Part shown: in pieces, positions 54,502-62,255 of the stretch | Position numbering within the stretch: the stretch's first letter is position 1 | Layout: every line of letters starts with the position of its first letter | From: Myxococcus eversor | GTDB lineage: Bacteria; Myxococcota; Myxococcia; Myxococcales; Myxococcaceae | Assembly (NCBI RefSeq): GCF_010894455.1 | Contig: NZ_JAAIXY010000015.1 | Location: 186,001-250,000, forward strand | Reading direction: 5' to 3' | DNA: 64,000 bases | Translations under genes and position numbers: made by a program | The notes under the pieces: generated by a model | Told to the model about the DNA's origin: nothing | What the model saw: only the letters and a program-made list of their open reading frames with translations | The model's database searches: none

Positions 54502-56106
54502 CTAGCTCTCCCCGCCTTCCACACCCGGGCACTGCACCTGGACGTCCAGGCGGAACGTCACCTTCTGTCCGTCGCGGGTGCGCTCCACCTTGCCCTGCTT
54601 CACTTCCTTGAAGCACGCGTGGTTCTTGAGCGCGTTGGACAGCGTGTCCACCTGCTTGGAGGAGTCCGTCTCCCCCTGGAGGATGACGCGGTCCGTGTCT
54701 ATCTGGATGCGGTCGAACTTCACCGGCAGGTCCGCGGGCACCTTCTGCGTCACCTCCGCCAGCAGGTTCACCGCGGACATCCGGGGCAGCGCCGCCGCCG
54801 GGCTCTCCACGCCCTTGAGCAGGTTCAGCGCGCGGTTGTAATCCTTCTCGCACTTGCCGAGGATGCGCTGGGTCGTCTCGCACAGCGCCGCGTCCACCTG
54901 CGCCTCGCGCCGCGACAGCACCGAGTTGCGCACCACGCCGAAGGCGATGAGCAGCAGGAGCAGCGTGGCCGCGAAGGACGCCAGCAGGCCCAGCTTGTCC
55001 TTCACGTAGTCGAAGTCACCCTTGAAGGCGAGCTCGCCCCGTCGGTAGTTGAAGCGCGGCGCGCGAGCACCGGAGGCGTTGCCACGCAGTGCCAGCGCGT
55101 AGGCCTGAGCGGCGGACGGCTGCTCCGCGGGAGTGATGGCCTCCGACGTGTCGGCGGGAAGCGCGAGCACGCGCACCGGCAGGTTCAAGTCCCGGGAGAG
55201 CTGCTCCGCAAGGCCCGGCATCCGCGCCGAGCCGCCGCACAGCACGATGGCGCCCACCTGCTGACGGCTGCGCGCCGTGTATGACTTCAAGGTGGGGCGC
55301 AGCTCGCGCAGCACCGGCTGGAGCCCGCGCACGAAGGCCGCCGCCGCGCGCTCCGCGTCCGGACCCTGCGCCGCGCTGGCCATGGCGCCGTGCTGCTCCT
55401 TCCAGTGATGCGCCTCGGCGAGCGACGTCTGGAACTCCGTCGCCAGCGCCTTGCTCAAGTCCTTGCCGCCGCCCGCGAAGGTGCGCGCGAACTGCACGCC
55501 CGTGCCCGGCCGGCCGATGGCCACCGAGGTGCGCTCGTGGCCCAGGTCCACCACCGCCACCACGCCGCCCTCGCCGGTGCCCTCGAAGAGGCCGGCGGCC
55601 TGCTGGAGCATGTTCTGGTAGGCCAGCGCGGGGTGCGTGACGATGCGCGGGTCCACCTTCAGCTCGCCCAAGAGCTCCAGCAGGCTCTTCAACTCCTGCT
55701 GTCGCACCACGCCGACGATGAGGTCGCTGGCCTTCTCCTTCCCCTCCGTCTCCTTCTGTCCGACGATCTGGTAGTCGTAGACGACGTCGGAGATGTCGAA
55801 CGGGAGCAGGCTGCCAATCTCGAAGGGGAGCGTCGCTTCAATGCGCTTCCCGTCGGAGAACGGCAGGCCCAGCGTGTGGGTGATGAGCGCGGGGCCGGGC
55901 AGGGCGACCACGACCTGGTCGGGGTGACCGGGTGGCAGCTTGCCAATCAGCTCCTGCACCGCGGCGCGCAGCGTGTCGGCGCGCTCGCCCTCCTGGGCGC
56001 GGCGCACCTCCACGTAGCTGCGGGTGGCGTGTCCTTTCGTCCGCGCCTCCAGCACCACGGCCTTCACGGAGTGGCTGCCCAGGTCGAGGCCAAGAATGCG
56101 GGCCAT
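54502..56106 (-). CDS. gspL: Type II secretion protein GspL (PilM/PilN-like fusion)
   Basis: The 534-residue protein has an actin-like ATPase-fold cytoplasmic domain of about 360 residues (ILGLDLGSHSVKAVVLEA, VAVVDLGHERTSVAIG, VLCGGSARMPGLAEQL), one helix (LGLLASFAATLLLLLIAFGVV) and a periplasmic ferredoxin-like domain. GspL recruits the GspE ATPase to the membrane. The actin-like fold is closer to pilus PilM than to many GspL proteins. The gene lies 1 base from gspK. Confidence 0.9.
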   Translation of the reverse strand: MARILGLDLGSHSVKAVVLEARTKGHATRSYVEVRRAQEGERADTLRAAVQELIGKLPPGHPDQVVVALPGPALITHTLGLPFSDGKRIEATLPFEIGSLLPFDISDVVYDYQIVGQKETEGKEKASDLIVGVVRQQELKSLLELLGELKVDPRIVTHPALAYQNMLQQAAGLFEGTGEGGVVAVVDLGHERTSVAIGRPGTGVQFARTFAGGGKDLSKALATEFQTSLAEAHHWKEQHGAMASAAQGPDAERAAAAFVRGLQPVLRELRPTLKSYTARSRQQVGAIVLCGGSARMPGLAEQLSRDLNLPVRVLALPADTSEAITPAEQPSAAQAYALALRGNASGARAPRFNYRRGELAFKGDFDYVKDKLGLLASFAATLLLLLIAFGVVRNSVLSRREAQVDAALCETTQRILGKCEKDYNRALNLLKGVESPAAALPRMSAVNLLAEVTQKVPADLPVKFDRIQIDTDRVILQGETDSSKQVDTLSNALKNHACFKEVKQGKVERTRDGQKVTFRLDVQVQCPGVEGGES

Positions 56107-56107
56107 G

Positions 56108-57481
56108 CTATTCCTCTCTCCAATACAGGAGCCTGCCCAGCGTGTCGTCCAGCCGGACCACGGCGGTCAGCGTCTTCTGCACGCTGCCCGCCTCTCCCAC
56201 GGATTTGATGGTGAACGTCTGACTCTTGTCGCCGATGAGGCGATTGCCCGCCACGTTGGACTTCACGGCGGGATTGACGACGATGCCCGCGCTCTCCACC
56301 ACGGCGACGAAGTCCTGCACGCCCATGCCGAAGAAGCTGAACATGCGCGCGCTGCGGATGCGGGTGATGAGCTCGTTGAGGAACACCGGGTCCTTCAATC
56401 GCGGGTCCGGCCTCGCCGGGTCCGCCACGGACATGATGGCCAGCCCCATCATCACCGGGTCATCCGTGTTGATGTTGGGCCGGGAGTTGATGTCCGGGTA
56501 CACCGTGAGCCTGTCACGGAAGGCCGACATGAACTGGTCATTCACTCCGTGCACCCGGTACAGCTCGTCGATGCTGTCGAAGCGAGCGTTCTTCGGCTCG
56601 TAGTTCGGCTCGTAGCGGCTGTAGGGCGAGCCCTCGTCGGAGAAGCCGGAGGGCATGGGGTTGACGGGGTCCGTCGGGTTGATGGCGGAGCCCGTCTCGT
56701 CGTCATCCGCCCAGTCCTTGATGGCCAGCATCACGTCCTGCGGATTGCTGCGCACCTTGTTCGCGTCGTCGCGCTCCCACAGGAACTCGAAGCGCTTGTC
56801 GCCGAGCATGTCCATCATCCGCAGCGCAGTGGGGAGCGCGTCACCCGCGCCCGCGACCAGCCGGTGCACGTTGAGCTTCTCCTCCTCGTCGGAGATGGTG
56901 GACAGGAAGCAGCCCTCGAAGCCACCGAACGAGCGGCGCGTCATCTGCTGTGACATCTCCCGCGACGCCGGGTCCTCGCCGTCCTTCATGTCGAAGTTCG
57001 GGTCGTCCTCGTCCACCGCCTCCATGGGCGGGGCGTCGTTCTCGGGCTCCAGGCCCTCGCTCTTCACCATGCCCTTGAGCATGTGGCAGTCCACGCGCGC
57101 CATCCTCCAGAGCTGGAGGTTGAGCGACGCCGGCTGCGGGGTGTTGCCTTGAGCGCCCTGGTTGCCCAGGAGGTTGCCCAGGAGGGCCGCGGGGTTGGGG
57201 ATGGGCGTCTGGTCGACCTGCTTCTGGAAGCGGAGCAGGAGCCGCGACAGCGCCACACCCGAGCGCGCCATGTAGTACGCGCGCACCTCGTCCCGCTGGT
57301 TGGCCGCGAGCTGGAGGTCGACCCGGCTGTTGTAGGCGAACTCGGTGGCGATGACCGTCAGGAGCGCGATGGACACCACCGCGATGATGAGCGCCACGCC
57401 GCGCGAGCGAGGCCCCCCACCGGAGGCCTTGGAACCGGGACGGCGCCGACGGGGCGCCTGCTGGAAGAAGGGCAGGGGCAT
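56108..57481 (-). CDS. gspK: Type II secretion minor pseudopilin GspK
   Basis: This 457-residue protein has a prepilin-like N-terminus (RSRGVALIIAVVSIALLTVIA) that lacks the +5 Glu, as is normal for GspK, preceded by a long basic leader. The mature region contains the GspK SAM-like domain and metal-rich acidic stretch (AVDEDDPNFDMKDGEDPASR). GspK caps the pseudopilus tip. It is larger than the usual 320 residues. Its start ATG overlaps the gspJ stop by one base. Confidence 0.9.
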   Translation of the reverse strand: MPLPFFQQAPRRRRPGSKASGGGPRSRGVALIIAVVSIALLTVIATEFAYNSRVDLQLAANQRDEVRAYYMARSGVALSRLLLRFQKQVDQTPIPNPAALLGNLLGNQGAQGNTPQPASLNLQLWRMARVDCHMLKGMVKSEGLEPENDAPPMEAVDEDDPNFDMKDGEDPASREMSQQMTRRSFGGFEGCFLSTISDEEEKLNVHRLVAGAGDALPTALRMMDMLGDKRFEFLWERDDANKVRSNPQDVMLAIKDWADDDETGSAINPTDPVNPMPSGFSDEGSPYSRYEPNYEPKNARFDSIDELYRVHGVNDQFMSAFRDRLTVYPDINSRPNINTDDPVMMGLAIMSVADPARPDPRLKDPVFLNELITRIRSARMFSFFGMGVQDFVAVVESAGIVVNPAVKSNVAGNRLIGDKSQTFTIKSVGEAGSVQKTLTAVVRLDDTLGRLLYWREE

Positions 57482-58155
57482 CAGTACCTCGGCAGCTCGG
57501 TGTTCAACATGATGCGCGTCTGGGTGGAGTAGCGCGCTTCCTTGCCTGTCTCGTCCACGGCGGTGATCGTCATCCGCACGCGCGTGGGCAGGATGGCCTT
57601 CTGCTCCGTGCGCCGGGTGTCCCACTCGTCATCCCACTCTTTCTTCTCGGAGTTCCAGTACTCGAACTCCAGCTTCTTGGCGCCCTCGAACAGCACGTCC
57701 GTCGTGCCGCCCCGGTCCATGCGGTCATCCACGTTGGGATTCGAGCGGCGCTTGATGTCCATGCGGCCCTTGGCGGCCCGGTCGTCGGAGGGCTCCATGA
57801 AGTACTCCACCACCGCCTGGTCGGACTCCTTCACGTCCGTGTACAGCCGCTGATGGGCGAACGTGGTGAACAGGAGCCGGTCGCTCTCGCCCACGAAGTT
57901 GGTGGGGCGGTCCTGCTGGTCCCGGAAGCGCTTCAGGTCGAACCTGTCGCTCACGTACGCGGAGCCGATCTCCCGCGCCATCCGGTTCATGGACACCCGG
58001 ACCTGCCGGTAGCGGTCCGCGTCCGTCTCCACCGACTCCTTCGCCGTCAGGCCCGTCTGGAAGGCCATGGCCACCACCGTGCCCATCAGGGCGGTGATGG
58101 CCACCGCCACCATGACCTCCATCAGCGTGAAGCCGCGCGCGCGCCGGGCCGTCAT
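57481..58155 (-). CDS. gspJ: Type II secretion minor pseudopilin GspJ
   Basis: The 224-residue protein begins MTARRARG-FTLMEVMVAVAIT, a clear prepilin peptidase site (Gly before Phe, Glu at +5) and helix. The rest is the beta-rich GspJ domain (YVSDRFDLKRF, FTTFAHQRLYTDV). It is part of the tip complex with GspI and GspK. The ATG overlaps the gspI stop by 4 bases. Confidence 0.9.
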   Translation of the reverse strand: MTARRARGFTLMEVMVAVAITALMGTVVAMAFQTGLTAKESVETDADRYRQVRVSMNRMAREIGSAYVSDRFDLKRFRDQQDRPTNFVGESDRLLFTTFAHQRLYTDVKESDQAVVEYFMEPSDDRAAKGRMDIKRRSNPNVDDRMDRGGTTDVLFEGAKKLEFEYWNSEKKEWDDEWDTRRTEQKAILPTRVRMTITAVDETGKEARYSTQTRIMLNTELPRY

Positions 58156-59075
58156 CGGTTGTTCCTCATGCCGGGGAAGTTCGGCATCGACGGGGGCTTG
58201 CCTCCGAAAATCCCGCCGCCCTGGCCACCGCCCGGAACGATGCCGCCATTGCCGCCGCGCTGCTGCCCGCCACCGTTGAGGCGCTGCAGGACCTCCGAGC
58301 GGCGCTGCAGCGGCACGCGCGTCTCCGGGTGCAGCATGGTGCCGTTGGGGCCGGGGATGGGGTTCTGGACAATCATGCCCGGGTTGTTGGGGTCCACCCA
58401 CTGGTTGTCGGCACCTTGAGTCTGTCCCTGGGTGGCCATGAAGCCGCCGTTGCGGTCCGAGCCCGGCCCGAGCGACACCACGTGCGTCACCAGGTCGATG
58501 TTCTCCAACTGGGTGCCCTCCTGCCAGTACACGGTGAGGTGCACCTCGCGCACCGTCTGGGTGAGCTGCTGCACCATCTGCGTGAACATGGGCTGCGCCA
58601 TGCCCATGGCCGCGCCGCCCAGGCCACCGCCCGCGGGCTGCGGTCCACTGGAGGCGCCGTCCTTGCCGCCTCCGGCCCCGCCGCCACCGAACAGGCTGGC
58701 GATGCCGCTCATCGGGTCGTCCGAGTCCCCGCCACCGATGGGCAGGTTGAAGAGCGCGCCGATGAGCTGGTCCGGCGACACGCCGTCCAGCTTCGGAGCG
58801 ATGATGCGCGCCTTCCACTTGAACTGGGACCAGCCCTCGTCGGAGAAGTCGCCGGACTCCTCGTCGTCGTCGGGCGAGAAGCCGTCGTCGTAGAGCTTCT
58901 GCTCCACGTCCGTCATCTTCGCGCGCGCCAGGAGCGAGGCCACCGTGAGGCGCTTGGTGTAGACGTGGTTGGACACCGCGCCCGCGTTCAAATCGAAGAT
59001 GGCCATCAGCGCGAGCCCGAGGATGGCGAGCGCGACGACGACCTCCAGCAGCGTGAAGCCTTGAGCGCGTTTCAT
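58152..59075 (-). CDS. gspI: Type II secretion minor pseudopilin GspI with a long Gly-rich tail
   Basis: The 307-residue protein starts MKRAQG-FTLLEVVVALAILG, a canonical prepilin site. The usual GspI is about 120-130 residues. Here the fold is interrupted by a Gly/Ser-rich insert (FGGGGAGGGKDGASSG) and followed by about 90 residues of Gly/Gln/Pro/Asn-rich sequence. GspI-type core strands are still visible (TVREVHLTVYWQEG). The extension is likely disordered or adhesive. It lies between gspH and gspJ with 4-base overlaps at both ends. Confidence 0.88.
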   Translation of the reverse strand: MKRAQGFTLLEVVVALAILGLALMAIFDLNAGAVSNHVYTKRLTVASLLARAKMTDVEQKLYDDGFSPDDDEESGDFSDEGWSQFKWKARIIAPKLDGVSPDQLIGALFNLPIGGGDSDDPMSGIASLFGGGGAGGGKDGASSGPQPAGGGLGGAAMGMAQPMFTQMVQQLTQTVREVHLTVYWQEGTQLENIDLVTHVVSLGPGSDRNGGFMATQGQTQGADNQWVDPNNPGMIVQNPIPGPNGTMLHPETRVPLQRRSEVLQRLNGGGQQRGGNGGIVPGGGQGGGIFGGKPPSMPNFPGMRNNR

Positions 59076-59815
59076 CGCGGCACCTCCAGGATATCGTTCG
59101 CGATGTTCACCTTCCCGGTGAGCGGGGACACGTCCAGCGTCCAGGCGTTGTCGCCCTGGCTCACGTAGACGTACGCCTTCTCCGTGTAGCCCTGCGGGAA
59201 GAAGTAGAGATATGCCACGCCGTTGTCGACCGCCTCCTTCTGCTGGCGCGTCCACACGGACACGCGCACGTCCGCCGGCAAATCACGGGCCGGCACTTCC
59301 TCGGAGGTGAAGGACGAGAACTTCGCCGCGTTCTGCACGCGCTCCTTCTCTCCGTCCATCAGCTCCTGCGCGCTGAGCGTCTCTCCACCCGAGGCCAGGT
59401 AGCTGCGGCGCTCCTCGTTGCCCTGACTGCCGCCACGGTTGGAGCGCCTGGCCTGCTCGCGCTCGCGGTTCTCGTCGCGCAGGGCGGTGTCGCGGTCTCT
59501 CGCCGTCGTCACCGCGCTCTCCGCGCACTCGGCATGGTAGCGCGTGGCCTTCTCCTCCTTGGGGTCCGGAATCTCGAACACCAGCCGGCACGTCTTGCCG
59601 CGCAGCGCCGCCGAGTCGTAGAGCGAGCGGATGGTGCCCGCCAGCTCCCCCGCCGCGCCCTTGGCCTTGGCGCCCGTGAGCGAGCCGATGCCCATCACCG
59701 CCGCGGAGAACAACATCGCGACGATGATGATGGCGATGGAGATCTCGATGAGCGTCAGGCCGCGCTGGGCTCGGTGGAACGCGCGCTGCCCTGCCACCGT
59801 CTTCACCTGCGTCAT
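59072..59815 (-). CDS. gspH: Type II secretion minor pseudopilin GspH
   Basis: This 247-residue protein has a prepilin N-terminus after a 19-residue leader (RAQRG-LTLIEISIAIIIVAM). The GspH/FimT-like domain follows, with an acidic/Arg-rich insert (DENREREQARRSNRGG) between the strands, and ends GDNAWTLDVSPLTGKV. It overlaps the GspG-like gene by 4 bases. Confidence 0.88.
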   Translation of the reverse strand: MTQVKTVAGQRAFHRAQRGLTLIEISIAIIIVAMLFSAAVMGIGSLTGAKAKGAAGELAGTIRSLYDSAALRGKTCRLVFEIPDPKEEKATRYHAECAESAVTTARDRDTALRDENREREQARRSNRGGSQGNEERRSYLASGGETLSAQELMDGEKERVQNAAKFSSFTSEEVPARDLPADVRVSVWTRQQKEAVDNGVAYLYFFPQGYTEKAYVYVSQGDNAWTLDVSPLTGKVNIANDILEVPR

Positions 59816-60258
59816 GGCTGCCCCCAGTCCGCCAGCACGCCCCCGCTGCTCAGGTCCGCGTCCGTCCCTTCGCCGCCCTTCTTGCCGTCCGCCCCGTAGG
59901 ACAGGACAGCGCCGCTCTTGCCGTCCATCCAGTAGACGTACGGGTGACCCCAGGGGTCCAACGGCACGGCGTCGATGAGCTTCGCCTCGATGAGCGGCGT
60001 GAAGCCCTCTTCCTTGGACGGGAAGTAGCCCATCAGCCGGTGGTGCGCCTTGAACAGGCCCTCCAGCTTGCGAATCTCTCCGCGCGCCCTGCGCTGCTCC
60101 GGCACGAGCGAGCGGTCGTCCGTCACGTACACGAGGACGAACGCCAGCAGGGTGGCCACGACGAAGATGGCCGCCAGCAGCAGCCGCCCCTTCGTCTGGG
60201 AGCGCAGGGCCCCCGCGGGCGAGGGCATCTGGGATGGAAGTGAGGTTTGCACGTTCAT
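59812..60258 (-). CDS. GspG-like protein without a prepilin cleavage site
   Basis: The 148-residue product resembles the major pseudopilin at the C-terminus: DPWGHPYVYWMDGKSG and SYGADGKKGGEGTDADLSS match the GspG calcium-site region almost residue for residue. The N-terminus is different: no Gly-Phe/Met-Thr-Leu-Ile-Glu site is present; instead there is a 30-residue polar leader and a helix (RLLLAAIFVVATLLAFVLVYV). It therefore probably stays anchored in the inner membrane. The ATG at 60258 follows AAGGGGC; the GTG at 60279 is possible. A paralogue of gspG that arose by duplication is the best guess. Confidence 0.85.
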   Translation of the reverse strand: MNVQTSLPSQMPSPAGALRSQTKGRLLLAAIFVVATLLAFVLVYVTDDRSLVPEQRRARGEIRKLEGLFKAHHRLMGYFPSKEEGFTPLIEAKLIDAVPLDPWGHPYVYWMDGKSGAVLSYGADGKKGGEGTDADLSSGGVLADWGQP

Positions 60259-60297
60259 GCCCGAAGCCCCTTTCAACACGCGGGGTGCGCTAATTCT

Positions 60298-60729
60298 TCA
60301 CTTGTTGTTGGCGGTGGCGCCGTCCGCGGAGGAGATGTCCGCGTCGTTGCCCTCTCCGCCGGCGGTGCCGTCCGCGCCGTAGGAGATGATGACGGGCTTG
60401 CCGCCCTCGTTCAGGTACACGTAGTCGTTGTTCCACGGGTCCTTGGGCATCTGCTCCAGCGACTGGGTCTCCACCAGCGCGTTGAGGCCCGAGGACGTGT
60501 CCGGGTACTTGCCCTTCTTCGTGTAGTAGAGCTTCAGCGCGCCCTGGATGCTCTTGATGTCCAGCGAGGCCCTGTCCCTGCGGGCCGCCTCGAGCTGCGG
60601 AATCACCGCCACGCCGACGGCGGCGGCGATGAGGCCGAGGATGGTGATGACCACCATGATTTCGATGAGGGTCATGCCGCGGCGGTTGCGGTTGCGGCGG
60701 CGCTGCTGCGAGTGGGTGTTCTGGCTCAT
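60298..60729 (-). CDS. gspG: Type II secretion major pseudopilin GspG
   Basis: This 143-residue protein has the classic prepilin start after a basic leader (RRRNRNRRG-MTLIEIMVVITI) and the GspG C-terminal calcium loop (DPWNNDYVYLNEGG, SYGADGTAGGEGNDADIS). It forms the pseudopilus shaft. The ATG at 60729 has GAGG-like sequence upstream; a start at 60762 is less likely. Confidence 0.95.
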   Translation of the reverse strand: MSQNTHSQQRRRNRNRRGMTLIEIMVVITILGLIAAAVGVAVIPQLEAARRDRASLDIKSIQGALKLYYTKKGKYPDTSSGLNALVETQSLEQMPKDPWNNDYVYLNEGGKPVIISYGADGTAGGEGNDADISSADGATANNK

Positions 60730-60790
60730 GTCTGCTCTCACCTCGGGGTGACTTTCTGGCAAGCCACCGCATCGTGTTCAGGACTTCCTG

Positions 60791-60946
60791 TCAGGGTGCC
60801 CGGGGGCCGTCCACCACCCCTGCGGGCGGCACGGAGGCCCGGGGCCCGTACAGTCGGGCCCCCACCGTCACCAGCGCCGCCGCGAGGGCAATCATCGCCG
60901 CGAGCGTCGCGCGCTGTATCCAACGGTCGAGCGTGTCATTCGTCAT
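60791..60946 (-). CDS. Small 51-residue membrane protein between gspF and gspG
   Basis: A short frame (MTNDTLDRWIQRATLAAMI... ending ...GVVDGPRAP) has a hydrophilic start, one transmembrane helix (ATLAAMIALAAALVTVGARLY) and a Pro/Gly/Val tail. Its ATG has GAGG at 60957-60960 plus AGGG nearer the start, and it begins 12 bases after the gspF stop, an operon-like arrangement. I know no matching T2SS protein; it may aid platform assembly. Being short, it could be a chance frame, but its position, ribosome site and helix make it plausible. Confidence 0.65.
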   Translation of the reverse strand: MTNDTLDRWIQRATLAAMIALAAALVTVGARLYGPRASVPPAGVVDGPRAP

Positions 60947-60958
60947 GGCCCTGGCACC

Positions 60959-62215
60959 TCACCGGATGGCCGAGTTCACCTGGAGAATCGGCAACAGGAT
61001 GGACAGGGCTACGAATGCAATCACCGCGCCCATCACCACGATGAGCAGCGGCTCGAGGAGCGAGGTGAGCGCGCCGATGCGCACATTCACCTGCGTCTCG
61101 TAGTTGTCCGCGACGTTGGTGAGCATGTCCTCCAACTGCCCGGAGCGCTCTCCAATCGCGACCATGTGGTACACGAGCGGTGGAAACTCACCCGAGCGCT
61201 TGAGCGGGGTGGCGATGCTCTCGCCCTCGCGGATGGAGTCGCGGGCCTTCTCCACGACCTCGGCCAGCACGGTGTTCGTCATGATGGCCTTGACGATGTC
61301 CATGGCCGCCAGCAGCGGGACGCCGCTCTTGAGCAGCGTGGACAGCGTGCGGGCGAAGCGGGAGATGGACAACAGGCGCACCAGGCTGCCGACGATGGGC
61401 GCCTTCAGCACGAAGCGATCCCACTTCGGCTTGCCCTTGGGGCTCTTCGTCCAGCGCATGAAGAGCCACACGCCCAGCGCCATCATCGGCACGGCGACGA
61501 ACCACCAGTTCTGGAAGAAGTTGCTCGTGGCGATGAGGATGCGCGTGCTCAGGGGCAGCGTGGCCTTCATCGTCTCGAAGATCTTGGTGACCTTCGGCAC
61601 GACGAAGACCATCAGCGCCACGAGGATGCCGCCGCCCACCACCATCATGATGGCGGGGTAGAGCATGGTGCTGAGGATCTTCTGCTGCAGCCGGGCCTGG
61701 TTCTCCGTGAAGTCGGCCAGGCGCGTGAGCACCGCGTCCAGCGCGCCGGACGCCTCTCCCGCGCGCACCATGTTCACGTAGATGTTGGGAAAGATTTTCG
61801 GGTGCTGACCCAGCGCGTCCGCGAGCGTCGAACCCTCGTTGACGCGCTGTTTGATGTCGGAGAGGGCGCGCTTGAAGCGCTCCTTCTCCACCTGGTCGAC
61901 CAGGGCGGTGAGCGACTCCACCAGCGTGACGCCGGCGCCCAGCAGCGTGGAGAGCTGCCGGGTGAAGATGGCGACGTCGTCGGTGTTGACGCGGCCCCGA
62001 CCCAGCTTGCGCAGGTCGATGTCGCGCGCCACCTGCGACGCGTTGGCGCCCTTGGACACCGCGCCCCGGCTTCCTTCCGCCTGGGCCAGCACGTCCGTGA
62101 GGAACACGCCGTCCGCGCGCAGCTTGGAGCGCAGCGTCTTGGGCGAGTCGGCTTCCAGCAGACCCTTGATCTGCTTGCCCGCGGAGTTGAGACCTCTGTA
62201 CTCGAAGACCGGCAT
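60959..62215 (-). CDS. gspF: Type II secretion inner-membrane platform protein GspF
   Basis: This 418-residue protein is the polytopic platform component of the T2SS. It has the two duplicated GspF cytoplasmic domains (FTRQLSTLLGAGVTLVESL and FARTLSTLLKSGVPLLAAMD) and three membrane segments (ILSTMLYPAIMMVVGGGILVALM, WWFVAVPMMALGVWLFM, LLIVVMGAVIAFVALSILL). GspF contacts the GspE ATPase. The start lies 40 bases after gspE. Confidence 0.95.
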   Translation of the reverse strand: MPVFEYRGLNSAGKQIKGLLEADSPKTLRSKLRADGVFLTDVLAQAEGSRGAVSKGANASQVARDIDLRKLGRGRVNTDDVAIFTRQLSTLLGAGVTLVESLTALVDQVEKERFKRALSDIKQRVNEGSTLADALGQHPKIFPNIYVNMVRAGEASGALDAVLTRLADFTENQARLQQKILSTMLYPAIMMVVGGGILVALMVFVVPKVTKIFETMKATLPLSTRILIATSNFFQNWWFVAVPMMALGVWLFMRWTKSPKGKPKWDRFVLKAPIVGSLVRLLSISRFARTLSTLLKSGVPLLAAMDIVKAIMTNTVLAEVVEKARDSIREGESIATPLKRSGEFPPLVYHMVAIGERSGQLEDMLTNVADNYETQVNVRIGALTSLLEPLLIVVMGAVIAFVALSILLPILQVNSAIR

Positions 62216-62255
62216 GGCTCGATGACCCCGGCTCCCCCCAGGGAGGAGCTGTCGG

